From: Methanobacterium sp. UBA294
GTDB taxonomy: Archaea; Methanobacteriota; Methanobacteria; Methanobacteriales; Methanobacteriaceae
Direction: 5' to 3'
Length of the DNA: 64,000 nt
Assembly (NCBI GenBank): GCA_002494495.1
Contig: DACB01000001.1
Location: 106,149 to 170,148 of the forward strand
The notes below the pieces were generated by a model that was not told where the DNA came from, made no database searches, and saw nothing but the letters and a program-made list of their open reading frames with translations. The position numbers and the translations under genes are program-made. Below are positions 52,169 through 60,966 of this stretch, piece by piece. Each line of letters opens with the position of its first letter. Position 1 is the stretch's first letter.

Positions 52169-52557
52169 CAATCTCTCACCACCAATCATACAGATTTACC
52201 CCATAAGGTTATGCAAATTGGAAAACACGAATCAATCTATCTCCTGATATGATAAAACCGTGAATATTATTTTTCTGACTCTGCCTAACGGAATATAATA
52301 GATCTGGATGCTAAAAGGAAACAATTAAATTATTTAATTTTGTTCTGCTATTCACAAAGAAATTTATGAAATATAAATAGATGTAAAAAACAAAATTAAT
52401 TATTGTGCATATTCTGAATAGGGGGAGGGTGTAAGATAGGTTCAATAAATGAAAAAGTACTAACGTATCTTACTCTATAATAATAACCATATAATAAAAA
52501 TTAAATGCAATTCAACGGAAAAAATGACAAAAATGTCATACATATAGGAGGTATTCT
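52169..52557. other. intergenic region, 389 bp
   Basis: AT-rich space behind the acetyltransferase. It includes an inverted repeat TGACA-AAAA-TGTCA at 52525-52538, 13 bp before a strong ribosome-binding site for the tiny upstream frame (listed separately). No other gene is supported. Confidence 0.45.
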
Positions 52558-52599
52558 ATGGTAAATCATCTTTCCTTAGGTAACAGATTAAAAGATTAA
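52558..52599 (+). CDS. possible 13-residue leader peptide
   Basis: ATG directly behind a strong AGGAGG (52547-52552), encoding M-V-N-H-L-S-L-G-N-R-L-K-D and a TAA, 11 bp upstream of the TM protein at 52611. The ribosome-binding site is better than that of the next gene, and a palindrome lies in front. Such leaders can control the following gene. No evidence that it is translated. Confidence 0.35.
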   Translation: MVNHLSLGNRLKD

Positions 52600-52610
52600 A
52601 GGTGTCTTTA

Positions 52611-52925
52611 ATGGAGAAAAATGAGCTGTTTAACAGGATAAAACTGTTTTTTTTAATTGCACTAATTATTGTAGTAGTCGGTCTTGTAATCTACTTGATA
52701 TATGGTTTTGCTTTACTGTGGCAGGCCATGGCTGCCTCGGTGATGGTAATAATTCTGTCCATACTGGCTATAATATTCCTGGGTCTTTCCATATATCTCT
52801 GGATAAAGAATTGGATGCTTAAGAGAGAACTGGTTAAACAGCTGGATGAACTGGAGAAGGTATCAACTAAACTGAAAAACTGTAACCGTCGGTTAAGGAC
52901 CATGAGATCCGCGGATAAAGAATAG
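52611..52925 (+). CDS. small membrane protein with coiled-coil tail
   Basis: A 104-residue protein: two hydrophobic helices (residues about 10-30 and 38-65) followed by a basic Leu-rich helix (K-R-E-L-V-K-Q-L-D-E-L-E-K) likely to form a coiled coil. AAAGGTG lies before the ATG at 52611. It sits upstream of ku, 128 bp apart, same direction. Not recognised. Confidence 0.72.
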   Translation: MEKNELFNRIKLFFLIALIIVVVGLVIYLIYGFALLWQAMAASVMVIILSILAIIFLGLSIYLWIKNWMLKRELVKQLDELEKVSTKLKNCNRRLRTMRSADKE

Positions 52926-53052
52926 GAGAAAAACTCCATATCAACACTATTTTTAAAAAATAAATCCATATCCGAGCTTTAACCTAAAAAGGGATGATTT
53001 TTTTCGATAATTTATTAGCGGTTAACAGCCATATTATTAGTGAGGTGTTATT

Positions 53053-53823
53053 TTGAGATCCATATGGTCAGGTCATGTTATATTTGGTTCAATTTTTATA
53101 CCTGTAAGGATGTATGCAGCCAGTGGAAGCTTACACGTTCCCTTTCACCAGGTTCATAAGGAAGATTGTGGACGGGTACGCTACAAGAAAGTTTGTGAGA
53201 AGGATGGGGAGGAATTATCTCCTGATGAGATAGGGAAAGCCTATATTATAGCAGGCGAATGTATCCAGTTTACCAATGAAGAGATAGATGCCCTTAAACC
53301 TGCCGCCACACGTACCATGGAGATTCAGGGGTTCTGTAATTATGATGATATACCAGTGATTGCCTTAAACAGATCCTACTACCTGGGAACCCAGTCACCT
53401 GCCAGGGGTGGTGTGGGGCAGAGCTTCCAGCTTTTGAGGGAGGTTATGGTTAAGAGGGATAAAGTGGCTGTGGTTAAATGGGTGGCCCGTAGCAACGAGT
53501 ACATCGGGGTACTGCAACCATACCATGATGGCTTCCTCATAAAACAACTCCTCTACCATGAACAGGTACGATCACCAGATGAAATGGGAATTATAGAGGC
53601 ACAGGTAAAGGATGACCTGGTTGATAAAGGTGCTAAAATAGTGGATAGTATGTCTTTCCAATTTAACTGGGAAGAGTACACCGAAACCTACACCCAGCAG
53701 GTAAAGGAACTAATTGAGAAGAAGGCCCTGGGTGAGCCTATAGAAATTCCCGAGTTTAAACCTCCGGAAGTTAAGTCCCTGGAAGCTGAACTGGAGAAGA
53801 TGCTTGCCACTTTAGAGGAATGA
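53053..53823 (+). CDS. ku: Ku family DNA-end-binding protein
   Basis: A 256-residue prokaryotic Ku: the family opening R-S-I-W-S-G-H-V-I-F-G, then V-P-F-H-Q-V-H-K-E-D-C-G-R-V, F-C-N-Y-D-D-I-P, S-Y-Y-L-G and Y-H-E-Q-V-R are all in place. The homodimeric ring binds double-strand DNA ends and recruits the ligase for end joining. TTG start behind GAGGTG. The next gene, 40 bp on, is an ATP-dependent ligase of the LigD type. Ku is uncommon in archaea. Confidence 0.95.
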   Translation: MRSIWSGHVIFGSIFIPVRMYAASGSLHVPFHQVHKEDCGRVRYKKVCEKDGEELSPDEIGKAYIIAGECIQFTNEEIDALKPAATRTMEIQGFCNYDDIPVIALNRSYYLGTQSPARGGVGQSFQLLREVMVKRDKVAVVKWVARSNEYIGVLQPYHDGFLIKQLLYHEQVRSPDEMGIIEAQVKDDLVDKGAKIVDSMSFQFNWEEYTETYTQQVKELIEKKALGEPIEIPEFKPPEVKSLEAELEKMLATLEE

Positions 53824-53863
53824 TTCATCTGTTTATTATTATTTGTTATGGAAGTTGTAACCC

Positions 53864-54751
53864 ATGATTGAACCCATGCTGGCCAAACTGGAAGATATTG
53901 ACGTACAGTTAAAGGGTAACTGGATCAGCGAACCAAAGTACGATGGTCAAAGACTCATCACTGAATACGATGGCAAGTCCATGAAGCTATGGACCCGGAG
54001 ACATATTCAGGTGGCAAAAAAATTCCCTGAATTAACAGAAGCACTTAAGAAGAATGTTAAAGGCACAAGCTGGGTTTTAGATGGTGAGCTTACTGTGCCT
54101 GGAGGCCTGGCTAAACTCATTAACCGTAACGTGGAAGATCAGTTTCGCATAAACTTACTGGCCAAGAAAATACCATCAACATACCAAATATTCGATATAA
54201 TGGAGTACAATGGGGAAAGTCTCCTGAACTATCCCCTGAAAAAGCGTAAAGAGATACTATTTGAGGCAGTAACCCCTGGTGAACATATTGTTTTGGTACC
54301 GTTTAAACAAACAGATAGCTCAACTGTTGACAGAGATTTCAGGGAGTACACTGGTGAGGGACATGAAGGGGCCATCCTCAAAAATATAGAGTCCCACTAT
54401 GAACCCGGGAAAAGAACTGGCCAGTGGATCAAAATTAAAAGGGAAGATACCGTTGATGTTTTCATTATCGGAGCAACCAAGAGTGACAGCTTACCCTTCG
54501 GTGCATTGATGATGGAGAGAAATGGGGAGTTCTTTGGGAAAGTAGGCACTGGTTTCAGTGACCAGGAACGTATAGATATTCTGGAATTTTTAAAGAAAAA
54601 TCAGGGCCCATTACATGTTCCAGCACCCAAAAGTGTTGCTGAACAGATCCTGATAACCACCAAACCACTCTCAGCTGAGATAAGAGTTAACGAACTGATT
54701 AAAGGCAGATCTCCACGGGCACCAGTCTGGGTTAGGTTCCGTCCGGACTAG
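53864..54751 (+). CDS. lig: ATP-dependent DNA ligase of LigD type
   Basis: A 295-residue enzyme with the ligase core only: nucleotidyl-accepting Lys at K25 in E-P-K-Y-D-G-Q-R, then L-D-G-E-L (motif III), E-G-A-I-L-K (motif IV), and W-I-K-I-K-R (motif V), followed by an OB-fold domain with I-G-A-T-K-S and V-G-T-G-F-S. It lacks the polymerase and phosphoesterase domains of full bacterial LigD, which may be encoded elsewhere. With ku in one operon it forms a minimal end-joining system. Confidence 0.93.
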   Translation: MIEPMLAKLEDIDVQLKGNWISEPKYDGQRLITEYDGKSMKLWTRRHIQVAKKFPELTEALKKNVKGTSWVLDGELTVPGGLAKLINRNVEDQFRINLLAKKIPSTYQIFDIMEYNGESLLNYPLKKRKEILFEAVTPGEHIVLVPFKQTDSSTVDRDFREYTGEGHEGAILKNIESHYEPGKRTGQWIKIKREDTVDVFIIGATKSDSLPFGALMMERNGEFFGKVGTGFSDQERIDILEFLKKNQGPLHVPAPKSVAEQILITTKPLSAEIRVNELIKGRSPRAPVWVRFRPD

Positions 54752-54859
54752 AATAGTATTTTAAATTTTATTAAAGGTATTTGCACATAGACTGGAGTGG
54801 AACTGTATCGTAATTAACTATATACCCCAATTAAAATAAATCGAAAATAGAGAATTACT

Positions 54860-55588
54860 ATGTCAATCTTAAATCAGATAAAGGATGAACCCAATAGATG
54901 GAAAAGCCTTTTTAAAATTGGTGGTATGGCTGCTATTTTAGCCGCAATTTTACTTTTAATTGAAATAGTTATATTTGCAGTCTGGCCCCAACAAACCACA
55001 GCCATTAACTTATTCACACTATTTCTGGCTAATAAATTTTTAGGGTTACTTGACTTTTATTTACTGGAAATTATAGTTTATATATTGTTTATTCCAATAT
55101 TTCTGGCTTTATATATTTCAATAAAAAGAATTAATGAGTCTTTCATGTTAATTGCCCTGCTACTTGCAATTACCGGAATATCTGTATTTTTATCAACTAA
55201 TAACCCTTTTTCACTTCTTAATCTGAGTGATCAATATTGGGCTGCAACCACCGAAGTCCAGAAATCTGTTCTACTTGCAGCAGGACAGGCATTAATTGCA
55301 AACACTGGACAGCGCGCAGTTGGGGGTTTTAACATGGGTTTCTTCCTGATCTCAATTTCTGGATTTATTATTTCGGCAACAATGTATAAAGGCGATATAT
55401 TTAGCAAGAAAACAGCATATATCGGGCTTCTTGCATTTGGAATCTCCTTGTTTGATTATATAAGAATAATCTTTATTCCTACAGCTACACTTTTACTACT
55501 TATAATAGCTGTAACTTCCGGAATATTTTTAATTGTATGGTTTGTTTTGGTGGGTCGTAGGTTAATTACTTTAGAGATTTTCGATTAA
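54860..55588 (+). CDS. DUF4386 family membrane protein
   Basis: A 242-residue membrane protein with six or seven helices and the DUF4386 layout (N-terminal G-G-M-A-A-I-L-A-A-I-L, then L-Y-I-S-I-K-R-I, L-N-L-S-D-Q-Y, G-F-N-M-G-F-F-L-I-S-I-S-G-F, and a C-terminal helix pair). Function unknown. The IS element starts at or within its stop codon region, so the 3' end of the gene may have been altered by the insertion. Confidence 0.8.
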   Translation: MSILNQIKDEPNRWKSLFKIGGMAAILAAILLLIEIVIFAVWPQQTTAINLFTLFLANKFLGLLDFYLLEIIVYILFIPIFLALYISIKRINESFMLIALLLAITGISVFLSTNNPFSLLNLSDQYWAATTEVQKSVLLAAGQALIANTGQRAVGGFNMGFFLISISGFIISATMYKGDIFSKKTAYIGLLAFGISLFDYIRIIFIPTATLLLLIIAVTSGIFLIVWFVLVGRRLITLEIFD

Positions 55589-56736
55589 CTTTTGATTTTT
55601 GGGTTTTTAAATATTTTTAATTTTATGATTATTAATTTATTGGTTTTGTTTGAGTATAACGATATGTTTATATGGTTTATTGTGTATAGGAGTATTATGA
55701 AGTCTTTTGAGATGTATTTCATGAATAAGCAGTATGCCCGTGTGAAAGAGCTTGGTGATAAGTTGGCTGAGATTAATCCTCTTATTGATTGGGGGGTTTT
55801 CAGGCCTATTGTCCGTGAAATGTATGATAACCGGACAGAGCGTGGTGTTAGGCCTAATATTGATGAAATTGTCATGATTAAGATGTTAGTTTTGCAATCA
55901 TGGTATGGTTTATCGGATCCCGAGCTTGAAAGACAAGCAAATGACGGGATATCTTTTCAAAAGTTTTTAGGTTTCCCTGAAAGTATCCCAGACCGTTCCA
56001 CGGTCTGGGCTTTCAGAGAACGATTAATCGAAACCGGTAAAGACGAAGTTATATGGGAAGAACTGCAAAAACAAATAGATTCTAAAGGATTAAAGGTAAA
56101 AGAAGGTGTTATTCAGGATGCAACCTTCATTACAGCTGATCCAGGCCATCAAAGAGTCAACGAACCTCGCAGACCTGAAGGCTAAAACCAGACGAAATAA
56201 AGAAGGCGAATGGACCAAAAAGAATGGTAAATCTCATTTTGGCTATAAATTACATACCTTAGCAGATATTGAATATGGTTTGATACGTAGACTAGAAACC
56301 ACAATAGCTGAAATACATGACAGCCAAATTGACCTCAGTAAACCTGGTGAAGTTGTATACAGGGACCGAGGATATTTCGGAGTACCATGCAAAGGCCATA
56401 ACGCCACAATGAAACGAGCAGTCCGCGGACATCCCCTGAAAATAAGAGACAAACTGAGATACAAAAGAATTGTCCGTAAGAGATCAGCCGGAGAACGGCC
56501 CTATGCCGTGATTAAAAACATATTCAAGTCCGGCCACTTACTAGTCACCACCACACTCCGAGCTCACACCAAAAACCTATTCACATGCTTCTGTTACAAC
56601 CTACAACAACTCAACACCCTCCAAAAAAAGAACCCCACCTAGCGAACGCTAACAACAAAAAAAACAAAATAACCTGGAAAAAACATCCAAAAAGACTTAA
56701 AAAACAAGTTAATCCCAAAAAAACAAAAAAAGTTAC
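55586..56736 (+). mobile_element. IS5-type insertion sequence, degraded
   Basis: A transposase gene with AT-rich flanks. The left end TTAACTTTTGATTTTTGGG (about 55585-55603) resembles the inverse of the right end (about 56712-56736: GGGATT..ACTTTTTTT type) over roughly 20 positions with mismatches, so these may be the terminal inverted repeats. Boundaries are approximate because both ends are AT-rich. The element is about 1.15 kb. The transposase is frameshifted, so the copy is probably inactive without rescue. Confidence 0.6.
55697..56642 (+). pseudogene. IS5 family transposase, frameshifted
   Basis: ATG at 55697 follows AGGAG. The N-terminal domain (F-R-P-I-V-R-E-M-Y, S-T-V-W-A-F-R-E-R-L) and first catalytic Asp (Q-D-A-T-F-I) are in one frame, ending at a TAA at 56183-56185. 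A +1 shift near 56180 restores A-K-T-R-R-N-K-E-G-E-W, then F-G-Y-K-L-H, the second Asp in Y-R-D-R-G-Y and the Glu in G-E-R-P-Y-A-V-I-K, with TAG at 56640-56642. A single inserted or missing base explains it. Programmed frameshifting occurs in some IS5 relatives but no clear slippery site is seen. Confidence 0.88.
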
Positions 56737-56859
56737 AAAGAATAAAAACTAAAAAAAATAAATAAAGAAGTAAATAGAAAATCTCATAAATAAAAAAATC
56801 CATTACATTCAAAATCTTCAATGGGTTGAAATTAATTCAACCAAAGGGTAGTAATTTAC

Positions 56860-59211
56860 ATGGTTAAATCTGGTAAAAATTGGGGAATGAATGAAGGGCC
56901 CAATCATACCCATCAGGAATTACAATATCTTAGGAACGAAGTAAAAAAACTTAATAATCAGTTCGATCTTCTTTTTGATAATTCTCCCTACATGATGTAT
57001 GAAATTGATATTAAAGGACCTAAATTACTTAGGGTCAATGATGTCCTCTGTGAAAAAATGGGCTACACCAGGGAAGAGTTTCTATCCAGGGATCCCATGA
57101 ATTTTATAGACAGGGAAAGTAAGAAACTATTCCAGGACACCATTGAAAATTTCCCATCAGTTAACAAACAGCCCTACTGGATGGAATATACAGGAGTTTC
57201 CAAAGATGGTGACCAGGTTATTGGAGAACGAAACATCATATTTACCTATGAAAATGGAATGCCCAAGGGAGCATTTGTAATTGTACACGATGTAACCCAG
57301 CGCAAAAAAAATGAAGAAAGTTTAAAGGAAAGTGAAGAGCTGTACCGTTCACTTTTTGAAGTAAGTGATGATGGATTCGAACTTTTAGAGGTCTTGTTTG
57401 ATGAGGATTCAATTGCCTATGATTGTAAAATTTTAATGGTTAACCAGGCATTTGAACATCAAACCGGTTTAAAAAAGAAAGATGTCCTGGGGCAAAGGAC
57501 AAATAAAATTATTCCCCTTCTTGAAGATTCCTGGCTGGAGATCATTGGCAGGGTAGTTAGGACTGGTAAACCAGAGCACATGGTGGAGTTCAATAAACAC
57601 ACCAACCGATGGTACGACGATTACATTTTTAAATTTAAGCATAATCAAGTAGGACTTCTTATTAGAGATATAACAGAACGTAAAAATGATGAAAAAGCTT
57701 TAAAAGAAAGTGAAGAGCTATACCGTACCTTATTTGAGAATAATCAGGATGGATTTGTCCTTGTAGAACCAGTTTTTGATGATGAGGGAAATTCCCATGA
57801 CTTTGTGATGCTTGATTTTAATAAAGTCTGGGAAGATCAAACTGGTCTCAATGCTGCTGATTATTTAGGTAAGACAATAACCGAAGCAATGCCAGATGTG
57901 GAGCCGATTTGGATTTCTAATTTTGCAGAAGTTTGTAAAACTGATGAACCAATTCATTTTGAAAGTTATAATAAAGTGGCTGATAAATGGTTTGATATAT
58001 ATGCATTCACCTTCAAAAAGGGACAGGTTGGAGTTCTTTTTAATGATATATCAAAGCGTAAAAGAGCTGAAGAAGCTCTTGAAGACGTTAAAAATAATTT
58101 AGAATTACAGGTTAAGGAAAGGACTTTACAACTTTCCAATGAAAGACAAAGACTCTACAACATCTTTGAGAAAATGCCGGTAATGGTGTGGCTAATTACT
58201 TCAGATTATAGGATCCCATTTGCTAATAAAGCATTTCGTGATAAGTTTGGTGAAGCAGAAGGACGGTATTGTTATGATTACTGTTTTGGATTATCAGAAC
58301 CCTGTGATTTTTGTGAATCCTTTAATGTCTTTGAAACAGGCAAACCACATAATTGGGAATGTAAAACAAAGGATGGAAGTGTTCTACATGTCTATGATTT
58401 CCCATTTACAGATATAGATGGAACTAAGTTAATCCTGGAAATTGATATTGATGTTACCAATTATAAACAGGCACAAGATGCATTAAGTAATTATAATGTG
58501 ATTTTAGAGAAAAAAGTAGCAGAAAGAACCAGGAAATTAGAAAAATCAAATAAAGAACTGGAACAGTTTGCCTATGTGGCTAGCCATGACCTGCAAGAAC
58601 CTCTGAGGATGGTGTCCAGTTTTACCCAGCTTTTAGAGAGGAAATATAAGGGTAAACTAGATTCAAATGCAGATGACTACATAGGCTTTATACTTGATGG
58701 CTCAAAACGGATGAAGGATTTAATTGATGACTTACTCACCTTAAGCCGGTTAGATACAGAGAATAATGAACTTGAACTCAACGATCTTAATCAGGTTTTA
58801 GATGATGTTTTGTTGGATTTAAAATCAACCATGGATGAAACGAATGCCCAGGTTACTTGTGACCATTTACCTGTAGCTTACTGTGACTCCTCACAGATTA
58901 GACAGGTTTTTCAGAATTTAATTAGAAACGCAATTAAGTTCCACCAAAAAATACCCAGAATCCATATATCTGCTGGTGGAAATGAAAATGAATGGATAAT
59001 AGGGGTAAAGGATAATGGTATTGGCATCGACCCTAAACATCATCAGGAAATTTTTGAAGTATTCAGAAGGTTACATACCCGGGAAGAATATGCAGGCACA
59101 GGCATTGGACTAGCCATCTGTAAACGGTTAATAGATGGTCATAACGGAAGAATATGGGTGGAATCAGAACCTGAAAAAGGGGCGACTTTCTACTTCACCA
59201 TCCCCAAGTAG
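56860..59211 (+). CDS. multi-PAS sensor histidine kinase
   Basis: A 783-residue soluble kinase (no membrane helices). Four PAS-type domains come first (about 40-155, 165-280, 285-400, 430-545), linked by K-E-S-E-E-L-Y-R connectors that recur before the second and third. The fourth has a cluster of Cys (C-Y-D-Y-C-F-G-L, C-D-F-C). A helical dimerisation domain has phosphoaccepting His at H576 in S-H-D-L-Q-E-P-L-R, and the ATPase domain has N-A-I-K-F, D-N-G-I-G-I and G-T-G-I-G-L-A. Methanogen kinases of this kind sense redox or light-like cues; the signal here is unknown. No response regulator is adjacent. Confidence 0.93.
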   Translation: MVKSGKNWGMNEGPNHTHQELQYLRNEVKKLNNQFDLLFDNSPYMMYEIDIKGPKLLRVNDVLCEKMGYTREEFLSRDPMNFIDRESKKLFQDTIENFPSVNKQPYWMEYTGVSKDGDQVIGERNIIFTYENGMPKGAFVIVHDVTQRKKNEESLKESEELYRSLFEVSDDGFELLEVLFDEDSIAYDCKILMVNQAFEHQTGLKKKDVLGQRTNKIIPLLEDSWLEIIGRVVRTGKPEHMVEFNKHTNRWYDDYIFKFKHNQVGLLIRDITERKNDEKALKESEELYRTLFENNQDGFVLVEPVFDDEGNSHDFVMLDFNKVWEDQTGLNAADYLGKTITEAMPDVEPIWISNFAEVCKTDEPIHFESYNKVADKWFDIYAFTFKKGQVGVLFNDISKRKRAEEALEDVKNNLELQVKERTLQLSNERQRLYNIFEKMPVMVWLITSDYRIPFANKAFRDKFGEAEGRYCYDYCFGLSEPCDFCESFNVFETGKPHNWECKTKDGSVLHVYDFPFTDIDGTKLILEIDIDVTNYKQAQDALSNYNVILEKKVAERTRKLEKSNKELEQFAYVASHDLQEPLRMVSSFTQLLERKYKGKLDSNADDYIGFILDGSKRMKDLIDDLLTLSRLDTENNELELNDLNQVLDDVLLDLKSTMDETNAQVTCDHLPVAYCDSSQIRQVFQNLIRNAIKFHQKIPRIHISAGGNENEWIIGVKDNGIGIDPKHHQEIFEVFRRLHTREEYAGTGIGLAICKRLIDGHNGRIWVESEPEKGATFYFTIPK

Positions 59212-59408
59212 GGCTTGGAATCTGTTTTAAATTTAATTGCTTGACTTTTTTTATTCATTAATTTAAATATTTAAGGGAAGATTGGGTGAGAGTATAGGTT
59301 ATTCCCTGTTGAATACAAAGCACCCTACTTTTATATGATAATGATCTTAGCTGTAGTGGTAGTGGTTATTATACATTTAATCATTATTAAAGAAAGAGAA
59401 TGTTTTAA

Positions 59409-60539
59409 TTATTCCATTCTCGTTTCCTGTTTTTTTTTAGTTCCTAACCCAAAGAGGGACCTTAACCCTTTAATCCTCTTCACCACTTCAATGTTTGCCA
59501 GGGTCAGGACGAAGCTCAGGGCCATTATGAGGATTACCTGCACCACCATCAGGTCGGGTATCCATCCTATTATGTAGTTGGCCAGGAGGTTGATCCAGAC
59601 TATGTGGAAGATGTATATGGGGAAGGAGATCCCTGCCAGGTACATGGTGGATTTGTTTTTAAATTCCAGGTAATGTTTTCCCATTCCCATCACACTGAGC
59701 ACTCCCAGCCACATGATCAGGTTGATTAAAAGTTTAACCAGCAGGTCAATGGCCAGGGGAGTGCTGGTGGTGGCAGCGGCCCCTGCACTGGCTGTGATGG
59801 ATATTGCCGAGATGTACACATATATGCCCAGTAAAACCAGGAAAGAGATGAATAGGGGCCATCTTGATTTTTCCAGTCTTTCCTGGACCCCATCATCTGA
59901 TAACAGGAAGTATCCGAATATGAACAGTAACAGGAATTGTATCAGGCTTTTCTCTGGATAGATGTTCAGGAAATAGCTGCCGAGAGCTAAGGGAATCACC
60001 AGTAACAGGAGTTTAGGCACGGTCACCTTTTCAAGGGGGATCCTCCAGTTGCTCTTTTTATATTTCATTATAAAGGGAAGTGCAATTATGGATATAATAA
60101 ATAAGTATAACAGGAACCATAACGGACCTAAGAGCAGTCCGTTGGCTAGATACTCCATCCAGTTGCTCATCATAGTCCACCATACGCTCAGAAAGCTTCC
60201 ATCAAAACCTTGGTAAAGTATGCCGAAGTAGATGCTCACCGGGATCACCAGGACAACACCTGCCAGGGTGGGGATTAAAAGTTTAGAAACCCTTTCCTTT
60301 AGATATTGGGTTGAATTTCTCCTTTTAAGTGAATAATAGGTGGCAATACCTGCTATTGTAAAGAGAAGCTGCATGAACCAGGGTGCCAGTGAAAGGATTA
60401 ATGCATTGGCTACCAAATTATTGGCTACATTAAAATAATAGTCAGCAACGCCACTGTAGATGATTAGGGTGTGGTAGGGGAATAAGAAAAGAATCACCAT
60501 TAATCGCAGATTATCTAGATAATATTTACGCACGGACAT
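59409..60539 (-). CDS. acyltransferase 3 family membrane protein
   Basis: A 376-residue integral membrane protein with about ten helices: the opening Y-Y-L-D-N-L-R-L, early F-P-Y-H-T-L-I (catalytic-type His) and the closing Y-I-F-H-I-V-W belong to the acyltransferase-3 (O-acetylase) family. Such enzymes add acetyl or succinyl groups to sugars or cell-surface polymers. Start at 60539 follows GTGAT by 4 nt. Runs toward the histidine kinase gene. Confidence 0.9.
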   Translation of the reverse strand: MSVRKYYLDNLRLMVILFLFPYHTLIIYSGVADYYFNVANNLVANALILSLAPWFMQLLFTIAGIATYYSLKRRNSTQYLKERVSKLLIPTLAGVVLVIPVSIYFGILYQGFDGSFLSVWWTMMSNWMEYLANGLLLGPLWFLLYLFIISIIALPFIMKYKKSNWRIPLEKVTVPKLLLLVIPLALGSYFLNIYPEKSLIQFLLLFIFGYFLLSDDGVQERLEKSRWPLFISFLVLLGIYVYISAISITASAGAAATTSTPLAIDLLVKLLINLIMWLGVLSVMGMGKHYLEFKNKSTMYLAGISFPIYIFHIVWINLLANYIIGWIPDLMVVQVILIMALSFVLTLANIEVVKRIKGLRSLFGLGTKKKQETRME

Positions 60540-60966
60540 AGTTATCACTTAGTTTAAGATTATAAAATTTCAAATAATTGTATCTCATAATTCTATTTTT
60601 AAAATCGCCTTAAAAAAAATATGGTATAATAATAATATATTAATATATTGATTGATAAATACTAAAGAATCATAATCTTGAACAGTATAATACAATAAAC
60701 ATGCCTTGATGTAATTTAAAATCAAATATTCCTACATTTTTAAATGAATATTTTTTCTAAATATAAAGGGTTATGATTGCTGTTTGATGACATTCAAATA
60801 TGTGCTATTACGGATTTAAGTTCGGAAAATCCAGTTCCTTGGATTTACTCGCACATCTCTGGATTTGCAGAGAGTACCTGAAAATCCTTTGATCAATTGA
60901 GCAAATTCATATAAATCGCGACAATTATTTATAAAAAACCCCTGGAAAATCATACGAGGATTAAAA
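60540..60966. other. intergenic region, 427 bp
   Basis: Upstream region of the MFS transporter. It contains two short hairpins (60827-60872, listed separately) and a TATA-like TTTATAAAAAA at 60928-60938. Otherwise AT-rich, with no gene. Confidence 0.45.
60827..60872 (+). other. two adjacent short hairpins upstream of an MFS gene
   Basis: AAATCCA-GTTCCT-TGGATTT (60827-60846) and CTCTG-GATTTG-CAGAG (60857-60872). They lie upstream of the TATA-like box of the MFS gene, so they are probably not its mRNA leader. Could be part of an uncharacterised RNA or protein-binding sites. Confidence 0.3.

Noticed and set aside
59322..59332. Second copy of the MITE end
   Set aside because: GCACCCTACTT at 59322 matches the right end and flank of the MITE-like element over 11 bases, but no partner end is present and the match ends there.
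59335..59577. 80-codon plus-strand frame behind the histidine kinase
   Set aside because: Its first part is a hydrophobic run, but two thirds of it is antisense to the well-supported acyltransferase gene and there is no ribosome-binding site.
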